DNA of 64,000 nucleotides, taken from the NCBI GenBank assembly GCA_023421795.1, contig JAEZSO010000002.1, positions 62,001-126,000 of the forward strand, given 5' to 3'. Both the position numbers and the translations under genes were made by a program. A model generated the notes under the pieces. The model did no database searches and was not told where the DNA came from. It worked only from the letters and a program-made list of their open reading frames with translations. Source of the DNA: Cyanobacteria bacterium OH_PDB_230 (GTDB taxonomy: Bacteria > Cyanobacteriota > Vampirovibrionia > Gastranaerophilales > Gastranaerophilaceae). Position 1 is the first letter of the stretch, and each line of letters opens with the position of its first letter. This document shows positions 8,414-17,809 of this stretch, in pieces.

Positions 8414-10000
8414 CTATGCTACTTGAGTCTGTACTTTTTTCTCTACCGGCTGAGAAAATCCTATAGGATTTTTCTTCGGTTTGTCTCCGTCGGCAAGTTT
8501 CGTCTGTTCTTTAAAGTCATCGAGAGCTTTGTAGAAATCATCAGGTTCTATTCTAAGATTCTCTATGTCTTTGTCTGTGAAGGTATCATTTTCCATTTTT
8601 TCATAAATACCTAGCCTCTCAAAAGAATTGGCATTTGCATCATTAACAATTTTTGCGATATCGGCACCGTTGACTTTATTGGCAAACAATTCCTGGGCAA
8701 AGTCTTCCACGTTGAATTCTTCTGAAACAGGTTTTCCAGAGGAATGTATGCCAAGAATCTTTTTACATCCTGCTAAATCAGGATTGTTAACGGCAATGTG
8801 TTTTCCGAATCTGCCTGACCTTAAAATAGCATCATCTAAAAGATTCAATCTGTTTGTCGCAACGATAACATAAACTTCATCCTTGCTCTTTTCCAAATCA
8901 CTCATTAAAGTCAAAAGCTGGTTAACGACTTTGTCGTCAAATCTTGATGTATCGCTCCCTTCACGCTTTCTTGCAACAGCATCGAATTCGTCTATGAATA
9001 TGATGCTGGGCTGATTATCTTTGGCTGTCTGGAAAAGGTTTCTCCAATTTTCCTCGGATGCGCCAACCCACTTGGATTCCATCTCCAAACCATTTAGCTG
9101 CATGAAGAAAGCATCTGTCTCGTTTGCCAGAGCCTGAGCCAAAAGAGTTTTTCCCGTCCCGGGGCCGCCCGTTAAAACAATACCATGGTTTAAAATGTTG
9201 TTTTTGTAAGCTGATGGGAACTTCAAGGGATAAACTATCGATTTTTTTAATTCCTTGATTGCGGCATCTTGCCCTCCTACATCAGCAAAAGTAATCTTTT
9301 TCGGAGCTTTTTCCGGCTGTCCTTCGTACAAAATTTGATCTAAATGTTTTGTATTAATCTTGGTTAAAGAGGTTTTGTCTTTTGTTGAGAAATCAAAAAC
9401 CTTTACCCCAAGTGTTTTATAGCTTTGAGTAGTGGCATTTTCATCTTCAGAAAAGGAATACCTTCTCCCGTCTATCCTGACTTTGTCATCTTTAAGCAAG
9501 AAGACTGACTCTCCTTGTTTAACCGAGTACGTTTTTCCGCCTGACTCTAAGAATATAGGCGGTGCACTAAGGTTCATTATCTCTAACATGGATTTATCGT
9601 TTTGTTTAAGCGCAAATGAAGTTTTTAAGCTGGAATCTTCAATCGCAAACATTTTTGAAATAACTTCATCTATTACGCTAATAGAATTTTTTAACGCTCC
9701 ATTGGCAGATTTAAGATTTGGTCCGACCAAAATTATATCGTTTTTTGACATAAGAGGGATTACAGCACCAACTTTCTTCTCCAAAGGGGAAGGTCCTACA
9801 GGAACCGGCAGGCTTTCACCAAAACTTATGCTTTTCGCGCCAATAAGAGGTTTGCAACAAGAAGAAAGTGCCATGCTTTGTGATCGCATTTCATTATCTG
9901 TTACGGAATTTGCTTTCTCTTGGAGCCATTCCGTTTTTTTGTAATTTTTATATGCGTGACTTTTAGGTACGCACACAGAATTTTGCATAGTAACTTTCAT
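8414..10000 (-). CDS. Cdc48/FtsH-type AAA ATPase with N-terminal ISFG motif
   Basis: 528 residues. One AAA module in the C-terminal half: Walker A GGPGTGKT (279-286), Walker B IIFIDE (334-339), sensor ATNR (382-385), arginine finger RSGRFG (395-400). No protease or membrane domain is visible. The first 230 residues are family-unknown, include SISFG at 57-61, and have a small beta-rich segment near 140-200 that might be substrate binding. It probably unfolds or remodels proteins. ATG 10000 is chosen over ATG 10030 because AGGAGG lies directly before it. It is separated by 400 bases from the upstream minus-strand operon. Confidence 0.8.
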   Translation of the reverse strand: MKVTMQNSVCVPKSHAYKNYKKTEWLQEKANSVTDNEMRSQSMALSSCCKPLIGAKSISFGESLPVPVGPSPLEKKVGAVIPLMSKNDIILVGPNLKSANGALKNSISVIDEVISKMFAIEDSSLKTSFALKQNDKSMLEIMNLSAPPIFLESGGKTYSVKQGESVFLLKDDKVRIDGRRYSFSEDENATTQSYKTLGVKVFDFSTKDKTSLTKINTKHLDQILYEGQPEKAPKKITFADVGGQDAAIKELKKSIVYPLKFPSAYKNNILNHGIVLTGGPGTGKTLLAQALANETDAFFMQLNGLEMESKWVGASEENWRNLFQTAKDNQPSIIFIDEFDAVARKREGSDTSRFDDKVVNQLLTLMSDLEKSKDEVYVIVATNRLNLLDDAILRSGRFGKHIAVNNPDLAGCKKILGIHSSGKPVSEEFNVEDFAQELFANKVNGADIAKIVNDANANSFERLGIYEKMENDTFTDKDIENLRIEPDDFYKALDDFKEQTKLADGDKPKKNPIGFSQPVEKKVQTQVA

Positions 10001-10231
10001 TGCTGACCTCCTACGTATACTATTATCCATATCGAATGGATCTAAATATTATTTGTTAATAACTCTCTTATTCAAAAATTAAACAGTTGCAAATTGAAAA
10101 CACATTCGGCGTATTCGCAACAAAGTAAATAAGAACAAACTAATCTCTTTTACAGAAAAAGTAACAATCACATCAAGCACACTTAACATCTATTTTACCG
10201 CCCACTTAGTTTTCTTCATTAAACTATTATG

Positions 10232-10259
10232 ATTGTAACAATTTTTTTGAGTTTGTCAA
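10232..10259 (-). promoter_or_regulatory. Candidate promoter for the AAA ATPase gene
   Basis: On the minus strand, TTGACA (10259-10254), 16-base spacer, TACAAT (10237-10232). It would give a leader of about 225 bases. The rest of 10001-10402 has no readable gene; an inverted repeat AATAAG/CTTATT lies at 10258-10282. Confidence 0.5.
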
Positions 10260-10402
10260 TAAGTATATTTAATACACTTATTACAAAAAGACTAATTTTA
10301 TATTAGCCCATTTTGGCTAACTTGGGAGCTAAAACCCTTTACAGCAAGGTTTTTATTTTTGCATTTTATCAATTGTAAACCAAACACTTAATTTAACATT
10401 TG

Positions 10403-12106
10403 TTAACATTTTCCCTCTTCTTGTGCCTTTTTCTCAAGCATCACTTTCTTGGAAAGTTTAAAATCAGGGAGGTCATTACCATCAGGAATGTCCACAGGAT
10501 TAGGGTTTTTCATCCAAATATCAATGGAATTTTCATGGACATAATGTTTGGACTTTTCTGAAATTATATCTATTATTTCTTCTACCGATTTATCTTCATA
10601 AGGTTCAAGCTTGCAGAAGCCCAGGACTTTTTTGAAATTTTTCTCCATCACATAAAAAGCGTTTTCGACTCCGCCTTGCTTCGGAGAATCTTTTGTTTCT
10701 TCGGGGTTAATAGGATAACCATCTTTTGGGTTTAAATTATACAGCTTGTTTTTTACATTTTGTCTTTCCAGCTTTCTGGCGTTTTCTTCTCCTATGACGG
10801 GAACCAATTCTTTCAATGCTTTGCTGGAAAGCTTATAGCCATCAAAATAATTATCAACTGCCAAAGATACCTGAGAATAAGATTTGTTGAATTTTACCCT
10901 GGAATTACACCCTTCCCTGTCTAAAGGAATATTCAGGTTTTCGACATTCCCTCCGTTCTGGAATATCAATACTTCTCTTAAAGTAAGAGGCTTCGTTTTG
11001 TCTTTTCTGTGTTCATTAAGAAAATACAAACAATACTTCATCACATCAACGGTTCCTTTTACGTCAGCAAAGGCATCATGCGCATCATCCAGGTTTTTGC
11101 AGAATAAGAACTTGTACTGTTCAGAGAGTTTCTTTCTTGCGCCTAAATATGGATGTATCCTCTGAACCAAAATAAAAGGATCCAGCACCTTGCAAGGTTT
11201 TCTCTCTTTTAAGGGCTCGTTTGAGTATGTGTTATGATCATTTATTGCGTTGTTTAAAATTGTAATGTCGAATTTGGAGTTATAAGCGACAATAATTCCG
11301 TTTCTCTTGTTCATATAATCATTCACAAAAGGTTTCAGAACTTTTTCAATAGTGGGTTGTCCTTTGACCATATCATCGGTAATACCGTGCACAGAAGTGG
11401 CTTTTTCGGGGATTGGCATTTCAGGATCTAACAGTTGATTATATTCTGAGCCTCTTACCACTTCCCCGTTTTTCACCTGAACAGCTCCGATTTGAATAAT
11501 CTTATCAAGAGGGCTTGATTTATCGGACAAATTCAAACCTGTTGTTTCTGTATCAAAGACTATGCAGTCAATAGACAGTTTCCCGTTTTCATCTACTATA
11601 GGAACGTCCAGATTTTTGTGCTCATTAAATTTATATAAATCCTTTAATACAGAAGCAAAATGCTGTTGGGCCTTTTGCGAATTAAGGGTGTGGAAAACAG
11701 CCAAGGGCTTGGTTACGTTATACTGATTATACCTTCTGACCCAGGTGGTATCGTTTGTTTCTGCAAGGGCATTTGCATGGTAAAATGCATAGATTTCTTT
11801 TTCCGTTGCGGTTGTTATATCGATTGGTTCTTTGGAAAGGTTATCCCAGCCGACTTTTTTGAAATCAATGAACTTACCGCCCGGCTTATATAGCCCGGCT
11901 CCATAATATTCCCTGTCTTTAACCTCTTTTACGATGTTATTTTCAAACCATAATCCCTTAAAAGATGGGAAATATGGCTTGCTGCTGTTTAATGAACAAG
12001 AAACTAGAGCATAGTCAGAGGATTTTGACCCAAAATTTGTTCCAAAATCGATTTTTTTGGTTTTAGGATTAGAATTATTAACAATCGAAATAGCCGCTAT
12101 TTTCAT
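10403..12106 (-). CDS. DEDDh 3'-5' exonuclease with long N- and C-terminal extensions
   Basis: 567 residues. An exonuclease domain of the DNA polymerase III epsilon/RNase T type occupies about 178-362: D185 and E187 in FDTETTG, D280 in AYNSKFD, H343 and D348 in AHDAFAD. These are the metal ligands and general base of DEDDh enzymes. The first 175 residues carry KIDFG (18-22) and SFKG (48-51) motifs and no known domain; the last 200 are also unassigned. It starts two bases after the stop of the phospholipase D gene, so translation is probably coupled. Whether it acts on DNA, RNA or nucleotides is not visible. Confidence 0.78.
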   Translation of the reverse strand: MKIAAISIVNNSNPKTKKIDFGTNFGSKSSDYALVSCSLNSSKPYFPSFKGLWFENNIVKEVKDREYYGAGLYKPGGKFIDFKKVGWDNLSKEPIDITTATEKEIYAFYHANALAETNDTTWVRRYNQYNVTKPLAVFHTLNSQKAQQHFASVLKDLYKFNEHKNLDVPIVDENGKLSIDCIVFDTETTGLNLSDKSSPLDKIIQIGAVQVKNGEVVRGSEYNQLLDPEMPIPEKATSVHGITDDMVKGQPTIEKVLKPFVNDYMNKRNGIIVAYNSKFDITILNNAINDHNTYSNEPLKERKPCKVLDPFILVQRIHPYLGARKKLSEQYKFLFCKNLDDAHDAFADVKGTVDVMKYCLYFLNEHRKDKTKPLTLREVLIFQNGGNVENLNIPLDREGCNSRVKFNKSYSQVSLAVDNYFDGYKLSSKALKELVPVIGEENARKLERQNVKNKLYNLNPKDGYPINPEETKDSPKQGGVENAFYVMEKNFKKVLGFCKLEPYEDKSVEEIIDIISEKSKHYVHENSIDIWMKNPNPVDIPDGNDLPDFKLSKKVMLEKKAQEEGKC

Positions 12107-12108
12107 AA

Positions 12109-14088
12109 TTACACCGTAACATCTAATCTATTTAACATACTGGAGGGCTCTTTTGGCATGGTGGCCATTTTATTTCTCAATTTTTCAAAATCGGATTCTG
12201 AATGCTTCCAATCTTTATCGAATTGACGGATAAAAACAGCCGCCAGAGAAGGCTTAACAAAAGCAATGGCGCATTCATTGTTGCCTCTTTTATATTTTTC
12301 TTTTGCGTTATGTCTGTCTTTGATTATTTTGTAATAACCTTGGATTGTGCATAGTGTTGATTTCTGCTCTTCCTCAAAATGATACGTATTTCCTTGAAGT
12401 TTTATCGTTGCAACTCCTGTTTTATTTAAGCTATTTAAGGCTTTTTTCAAAATTTCTCTTCTTGCCATAAGCTCTTTATAGTCAAGTTTTTTTCTTGCTA
12501 TAGGAGGAATGCCGACCTGTTCTTCAAATTCTTTAACCTTAAAGAGATATTCTCTTATTTCTTCGTTTATTTTATTTGCATAAAGTTCGTAATCTTCTCT
12601 CATTCCTTTTTTCAAGTTTTGATTCAAGCCCATAGCAGACCAGTTGGTGGAGCCGATTACGACTTCTTGATCATCAAAAACCGCCCATTTTGCGTGCATC
12701 CTTTGATTTATTTTTTCGTCGAAGTTATAAAGCCTTACGGGGACGTTGTTTTCTACCAGTTCATTATAAGCTTTTCTGCAATATGGAAATTCTTCTAAAA
12801 TATCAGATGAAACGATAAATTTGGCATCAAGATCGCCTTTTTTATGCCTTGAGATAATTGTTTGGATGAGCTCCTTATCTGAAAACACAAACAATTCTGC
12901 CCTTACTTTTGAACAGGTGTTCAATTTTTCCTGAAGATAGGTCCTTGTTGTCTCTTTTCCTTCTTTATCAATGAATTTGAGCTCGTTTGGTTTTGTTGCC
13001 AATATCCTCATTTGAGGGTTAGCAACAGGATGAGTTTCGACAAGATCCAATTTAGAAAGATTGTTTTTATCATATCTGGTAAGGTATTCAGGCTTATTAT
13101 AAATCTCACCGACTACATTCATATAATCAACGTTTTCTTGCTTGATTTCTTTTTTCAGCCCTGTATAAAATTCTTGCTCTTCTTCTGTCAATGGACCAGC
13201 AACAATCTTGGTTCTTCCAAGCCTTTGCCAAGCAAATTTCCAATCCGTATTGAAAATCTCCTCTATTATATTGTCCACTTCTGAATTTTGATATTTAGGT
13301 AATGTCTCAATTGCAACACAAGCATCATGGTTAGCACAGGAATGGGTCCCCCAGTTCATGCCCCCAAGAATTGCTTTCTTGCCGTCAACAGCGAGTAATT
13401 TAACGTGTTGGAGCGCAGCACCATTTTGAGCCGCTCTAGGATATGGAACGACATCTATACCGTTCTCTTTCAGGTATTTTATCATCTCCATGTTGTTGTA
13501 ATGGCGGTCTTTTTCCCCTTTGCCGTTAATATACCATTTGTGAACATCCAATATGACCTGGATTTTTAGCTCAGGGTTTTCTTTTTTCTTTCTTATCAAT
13601 ATCGGTAAAAGACTTTGTTGTTCTTGGAATCCAGGTACAACATCCGCACCGTTTGCAGGCCATTTGTGTCCGTCCACTTTAAGATTCTGGAATTCAAACA
13701 TTTCAACCAAAATGGAGTCTTTTGCGCTTTTAACATATTCTACGGCTTTATTAAATATCTGTTCCCCATCTATAAGGGTTGTGACCTGAGTCCTGCCAAC
13801 TTGCGCCGATTTACTCGGTTCAGGCAAAACCTGCGGCGTATAAGTAAGGTATCTAAACTGTTGTCTCACAAGCTCATCTACTGAAATCCCCTGCTTGTTT
13901 GCGCTTTCAATCATTTTTGTTGCCATAAAAAACGAAACACCCGGCAAGTTTACAGGATGCAATCTTTCGGGTGTTTTAACCTCAATTTTAGGGAGTTGTT
14001 CTTCTGTCTCGTTATTTTTCCGAGCCTGAAAAGAAACAGTATTAACATTTATAAGCCTAAAAGGTATTATGGCCAAATTACTTTTCAT
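12109..14088 (-). CDS. Phospholipase D family protein with N-terminal VSFQA motif
   Basis: 659 residues with two HKD catalytic motifs: H228-x-K230-x4-D235, followed by GGMNWG, and H465-x-K467-x4-D472, followed by GSTNWS. This is the full bipartite active site of the phospholipase D/cardiolipin synthase/nuclease superfamily. The N-terminus has NTVSFQA (16-22) and no classical signal peptide or membrane segment, unlike cardiolipin synthases, so a free phospholipase or nuclease is more likely. It is first gene of a two-gene operon with the exonuclease. Confidence 0.8.
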   Translation of the reverse strand: MKSNLAIIPFRLINVNTVSFQARKNNETEEQLPKIEVKTPERLHPVNLPGVSFFMATKMIESANKQGISVDELVRQQFRYLTYTPQVLPEPSKSAQVGRTQVTTLIDGEQIFNKAVEYVKSAKDSILVEMFEFQNLKVDGHKWPANGADVVPGFQEQQSLLPILIRKKKENPELKIQVILDVHKWYINGKGEKDRHYNNMEMIKYLKENGIDVVPYPRAAQNGAALQHVKLLAVDGKKAILGGMNWGTHSCANHDACVAIETLPKYQNSEVDNIIEEIFNTDWKFAWQRLGRTKIVAGPLTEEEQEFYTGLKKEIKQENVDYMNVVGEIYNKPEYLTRYDKNNLSKLDLVETHPVANPQMRILATKPNELKFIDKEGKETTRTYLQEKLNTCSKVRAELFVFSDKELIQTIISRHKKGDLDAKFIVSSDILEEFPYCRKAYNELVENNVPVRLYNFDEKINQRMHAKWAVFDDQEVVIGSTNWSAMGLNQNLKKGMREDYELYANKINEEIREYLFKVKEFEEQVGIPPIARKKLDYKELMARREILKKALNSLNKTGVATIKLQGNTYHFEEEQKSTLCTIQGYYKIIKDRHNAKEKYKRGNNECAIAFVKPSLAAVFIRQFDKDWKHSESDFEKLRNKMATMPKEPSSMLNRLDVTV

Positions 14089-14205
14089 ATAAGCTTTTAC
14101 TCACAACACTTCTTATGCTTGAATTATTACATTTATAACAGATGCATGCAAATGTTTAAACAAATGTTAATTAAAATATTTTAACAAACTATAAGTCTTT
14201 ATATT

Positions 14206-14385
14206 TTAACCTTTGTTTTTGCGAGAAAGAAAATATGCCACAATGAAACTTTTCTTACAAGCAGTATCTACCGCGGACTCTTTGTAATCATGCTCTGATG
14301 AAACATATTGTTTTTCCGGCAAATTTACTGATTTTTTACTTTTATTATATAAATATAAAGACGACGCTACTGGACACTTCTTCAT
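14206..14385 (-). CDS. Possible 59-residue small protein
   Basis: An ATG-started ORF of 59 codons in an otherwise gene-free 500-base gap. Upstream on the same strand are a purine-rich stretch (AAGATAAGAG) and a TATAAT at 14444-14439. The product is basic, has Cys at positions 4 and about 44, and ends in a short hydrophobic stretch plus RKNKG. No family recognised; it could be chance. Confidence 0.35.
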   Translation of the reverse strand: MKKCPVASSLYLYNKSKKSVNLPEKQYVSSEHDYKESAVDTACKKSFIVAYFLSRKNKG

Positions 14386-14589
14386 TAATGCTCTTATCTT
14401 GTATTAGTACCCCAAAAAACCTCTTAGATTATGAGAGTATTATAACTTGTGAAAAAATTTGTTGATAGCCCAATCGGACTATTTTCTGCACCTATTTTTT
14501 AAATTTTTTCCAAATTAATTCCGAGATAAAATATACCAATTATGGACAAGAAAATCATCAACGAAACAAAACGTTACAAACAACTCTGA

Positions 14590-15450
14590 CTAATACAAGA
14601 TGATTAAAACCGAACCCAAAATCATCACAACGGCTCCTAAAAGCTTCTTTTTTATGTTGCTTTCCTTAAAAAATTTGTATCCAAAAAAAACGCTCACCAG
14701 AGTAGAAAGCTGGAATAATGAGAGCGCATACCCTACCTGCATATGCTTAAAAACATAACTTGTACTTAATTGCATAACTCCCATAGCAATCACAAGCCCA
14801 ATAATTTTCCACAAGTCACTTTTTTTAGGGCTTACAAACTTTTGGCTGCTAAAAGCCAAAAGAAACATGAAAGCAAAAATAGCCCCAAAGATACACCACA
14901 TAATAAAAGAAACCCAAAAGGAAGATTCTATGATAACTTTTTTTATGCAAACTGCTTCTATCGCGGTAAAAATCAAGGCTAAAAGCCTGTATTGAATATC
15001 TTTCCTTGCCAATAGCTTGAGCGAAAACTTTTCTTTAAGCGTGTCAAAAATAAAATAACTGCCGACTAATATAAACCCCATACCCATCAAACCTATTAAT
15101 GTAGGGAATTCATGCAAAAAAAGCATTGCAATTATCATTCCCACAATGGCTTTATATGAATTTATGGGGCCCAAAACAGACAATTCACCGCCCTCTAATG
15201 CTTTTACCAGAAAAGCATTCCCCAATGCCCCTAAAAACCCGCCTGACATAGAATAGAGCCAAAAATCCTGCGAGAAATCGAACCAGTTTATTTTAAAAAT
15301 AAAAAACAGACAAAAAAGACTTAAAATGAAATAAGTAAAAAAGTTAACGACCAAAGGGCACTTCCCTTTTTGAGTAAGCCTTTTTTGAAATACATTAGCC
15401 AATGGATTTGAAAATATTCTAACTAAAACTGTTGTTGTGGTATAAAGCAT
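14590..15450 (-). CDS. EamA/DMT family transporter
   Basis: 286 residues with about ten hydrophobic helices in two repeats, typical of drug/metabolite transporters of the EamA type. The conserved feel of GGFLGALGNAFLVKALEGGELSV and its second-half counterpart (MQLSTSYVFKHMQVGYALSL) supports the internal duplication. Likely a small-metabolite exporter in the inner membrane; the substrate cannot be told. The ribosome binding site is weak. It stands alone, with a hairpin element just upstream at 15471-15498. Confidence 0.82.
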   Translation of the reverse strand: MLYTTTTVLVRIFSNPLANVFQKRLTQKGKCPLVVNFFTYFILSLFCLFFIFKINWFDFSQDFWLYSMSGGFLGALGNAFLVKALEGGELSVLGPINSYKAIVGMIIAMLFLHEFPTLIGLMGMGFILVGSYFIFDTLKEKFSLKLLARKDIQYRLLALIFTAIEAVCIKKVIIESSFWVSFIMWCIFGAIFAFMFLLAFSSQKFVSPKKSDLWKIIGLVIAMGVMQLSTSYVFKHMQVGYALSLFQLSTLVSVFFGYKFFKESNIKKKLLGAVVMILGSVLIILY

Positions 15451-15470
15451 CTTGGTTCAATCTTTTTCTT

Positions 15471-15498
15471 AGCCTGAAGGCAGTCGAGCGAAGCAGGC
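15471..15498. repeat. Hairpin element resembling the 50-kb array units
   Basis: GCCTG (15472-15476) pairs with CAGGC (15494-15498) around a loop containing GAGCGAAG. The flank CTTTTTCTTAG and the GAGC..GCGAA-like loop recall the hairpin units at 49.9-50.4 kb. Kinship is tentative. Confidence 0.35.
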
Positions 15499-15658
15499 CT
15501 CTCTCTTTTTTCAAATAATACGAAATATCTTGCCTTTCTGGCAACAGTATAAATTAAAAAAAAAGAATTTTTATACACCAAGCTGGTAAATTTTTTGTAT
15601 GAGAAAAATCAAACCTTAAAAATCCCCTCTAAAAGAATGCCAAAGTGATTTTTAAATA

Positions 15659-16618
15659 TTAACGTTTTTTACAAGGACAAGCGCATCCACAGCTGCAATC
15701 TTTATCTACAGGCTTGCCGAACATAATTCTAAACCCTGCGAAGCGTTTGTTTAGAAGCCTGCTGACCCCGTTTGTTATACATTTGGCGTTTGTAGTAGCA
15801 GCACAAGCTTCTGATACCGTACAATCGACCTTGTCCATGGTTTTATTTAAATTTTTTGTTGCTCTGTCAACGTTTTCTGTAATATTTTGTACGTTTTTTG
15901 CTGCGCATTGTATGTTCTGAGTCGACTGCTCGATATTGGAAACACTATTGGAGAGTTTTTGTTCATTCATTGATTTTTGGACCTGAGATGTCAATTTATT
16001 GACATTCTCAGCAGAATCAGCTGTGCTTTTAGTGGTTTTTTTGATGTTTGGCCTGTTCTCCTCAACAAGTTCGTTTAACTGATTGAAAAAGTCGCTTATC
16101 GCCAAAGCCGTATCCCCAAAATTCGCCAATGCTGTTGATGCATTGTCGCCAATCTCGTCAAGCTTTCCGGATTCAGAAATGGCACCTATAAAGGCATCCA
16201 AATCCATCACCGTATGTCCTTCAATAGTAGAGCCACTTTTCAGCAAATGTTTAGAAGGCTCTGAAGGATAAATTAATTCAATATATTTCTCTTTGTTGTC
16301 ATCTTTATCTTTGACTTTTTTTACTTTAGCGATGGTATTATCAGGCAGGATGAGGTTGTTGGGGTAAAGCACTATCTCTACTAGCGAAGATTTGAAATCC
16401 TTGCCCAACCTTATTTTTTTCATTTTCCCTATTTTATAACCCATGTAATATACAGGCAGATTTTTGGAAACAGGCTCTAAATCGGTAAATTTAATCGTAA
16501 CGACTGTATTAAAATGATTGTTGTAGTACCTGTACGAAGCAACGAGAAAAAAACTTATAATGGCGAAACCCACTACAATGAAAAAGTATTTTATAAATGC
16601 CGGAAAAAATCTGTCCAT
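15659..16618 (-). CDS. MCE/MlaD family protein with Cys-rich C-terminal tail
   Basis: 319 residues: one N-terminal membrane helix (about 8-27), an MCE domain (about 38-120, with VSKNLPVYYMGYKIGKMKKI), then a long Asn/Thr-rich helical region likely to be coiled coil. In Mla/Yrb systems such proteins bind phospholipids in the periplasm and work with an MlaE permease and MlaF ATPase, neither of which is adjacent here. The protein ends in a cluster of six Cys (DCSCGCACPCKK), unusual for the family, which could bind metal or form disulfides. The reading of the tail is direct; its role is unknown. Confidence 0.8.
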   Translation of the reverse strand: MDRFFPAFIKYFFIVVGFAIISFFLVASYRYYNNHFNTVVTIKFTDLEPVSKNLPVYYMGYKIGKMKKIRLGKDFKSSLVEIVLYPNNLILPDNTIAKVKKVKDKDDNKEKYIELIYPSEPSKHLLKSGSTIEGHTVMDLDAFIGAISESGKLDEIGDNASTALANFGDTALAISDFFNQLNELVEENRPNIKKTTKSTADSAENVNKLTSQVQKSMNEQKLSNSVSNIEQSTQNIQCAAKNVQNITENVDRATKNLNKTMDKVDCTVSEACAATTNAKCITNGVSRLLNKRFAGFRIMFGKPVDKDCSCGCACPCKKR

Positions 16619-16797
16619 ATTGTAAATCCAAAAATTATTATATTTTACATTTTATTTATTTCTTGGAAAGCTTAAAACTAGTAACTTGATTAATATAAAA
16701 TTTAAAAAATATTAGCCCGACTAGAAATAATTATGACTAAAAGATATTTATGTAAGATAATATATGTAAAAATAAAACATACAGGTAAAAACTTATT

Positions 16798-17724
16798 ATG
16801 AACATCAAATTTCAAAACAAAATACTAACACTTTCTTTAATGCTTATAGCTTCGTTTTTCATTACTCAAAGCTGCTGTTTTGGGACGGAAGATCAGCAGG
16901 CTCAAGAAGTCCAAAACAATCAGATAAAATCACAGTCTCTGATAAATGAAAAACCTGTTGAAATTGACCAAGTTCAAACAAAAAAAAATGAAACGGATTT
17001 TTCTTTTAAAAATAATAACCAAACTTCAGAAAACTTGAACCAACAAACAAAAGAAAAACCATTTGAGCTGCTTAAACAACCACAAAAACCTGTGATAAAA
17101 AATATCAGAACCATACCCAGCGGAAAATATCTAATACACTTTAAAGGAAGAACCATTGACATTGGCAAGCACCTTAATTTTACGACATTATTGGCTATTG
17201 CCGGATTATCCGGGACCTTTTTCGGCCTGTTTAGCACCTGGCTCATTTATCACTTGAACAGAAAAAACAACAACCCGGTAGCTGTAGACAAACACAACTC
17301 TATACTCAAGTATATTGATGATATTAACCATATCAAAACTTATTTTTCGATCAATGACATCAAAGACCTATACGAAAACTCTAACATGTCGAATCTTTCA
17401 GATTTAGAAAATTTAATTTTATCGTATGAAGAAATATGTAAAAACGTAAGCAAAATAGATCTGATAAAAACTCACACCCGTTATGAAAAACACCTCAAGA
17501 AAAAAAATAAACAGATTTTTAACTCATTGATTAACGGTTTTAAAATGGTAAAAATTGATGGGGACTATCTGATTAACAATCAGGAGCACCATCTGTTTGA
17601 GCTTGAAGGACTGGAAGCAAACAGCAACACAACAAACATAAAAAATAAAATAAGCTTCATTTTAACTTTTGAAAAGCAATTAGATTCCGTTTTGAAAATT
17701 TTAAGAAAAGAATTGAAAATTTAA
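16798..17724 (+). CDS. Signal-peptide-bearing single-pass membrane protein, unknown
   Basis: 308 residues. A signal peptide or lipoprotein-like leader (about 1-28, ending ITQSCC), a Gln/Asn/Lys-rich linker, one strong membrane segment (about 126-150, LLAIAGLSGTFFGLFSTWLI) followed by basic residues, then a cytoplasmic-type helical region. No catalytic motif or family recognised. Flanked by the MCE gene (divergent) and the radical SAM genes (same strand, 85 bases on). Confidence 0.55.
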   Translation: MNIKFQNKILTLSLMLIASFFITQSCCFGTEDQQAQEVQNNQIKSQSLINEKPVEIDQVQTKKNETDFSFKNNNQTSENLNQQTKEKPFELLKQPQKPVIKNIRTIPSGKYLIHFKGRTIDIGKHLNFTTLLAIAGLSGTFFGLFSTWLIYHLNRKNNNPVAVDKHNSILKYIDDINHIKTYFSINDIKDLYENSNMSNLSDLENLILSYEEICKNVSKIDLIKTHTRYEKHLKKKNKQIFNSLINGFKMVKIDGDYLINNQEHHLFELEGLEANSNTTNIKNKISFILTFEKQLDSVLKILRKELKI

Positions 17725-17774
17725 AAGAAACCGGGCAAAATTCTTTAAACACAACACAGAAGGGATAATGCGGT

Positions 17775-17803
17775 TTGACTCTTATTTTTTGGAATGCTAA
17801 TAT
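17775..17803 (+). promoter_or_regulatory. Promoter of radical SAM gene, predicting a leaderless mRNA
   Basis: TTGACT (17775-17780), 17-base spacer, TAATAT (17798-17803). The expected transcription start coincides with the ATG at 17810, and no ribosome binding site is placed correctly. Confidence 0.5.
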
Positions 17804-17809
17804 TATTAT

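Noticed and set aside
8414..10000. FtsH protease
   Set aside because: No membrane helices and no HExxH zinc motif; only one AAA module.
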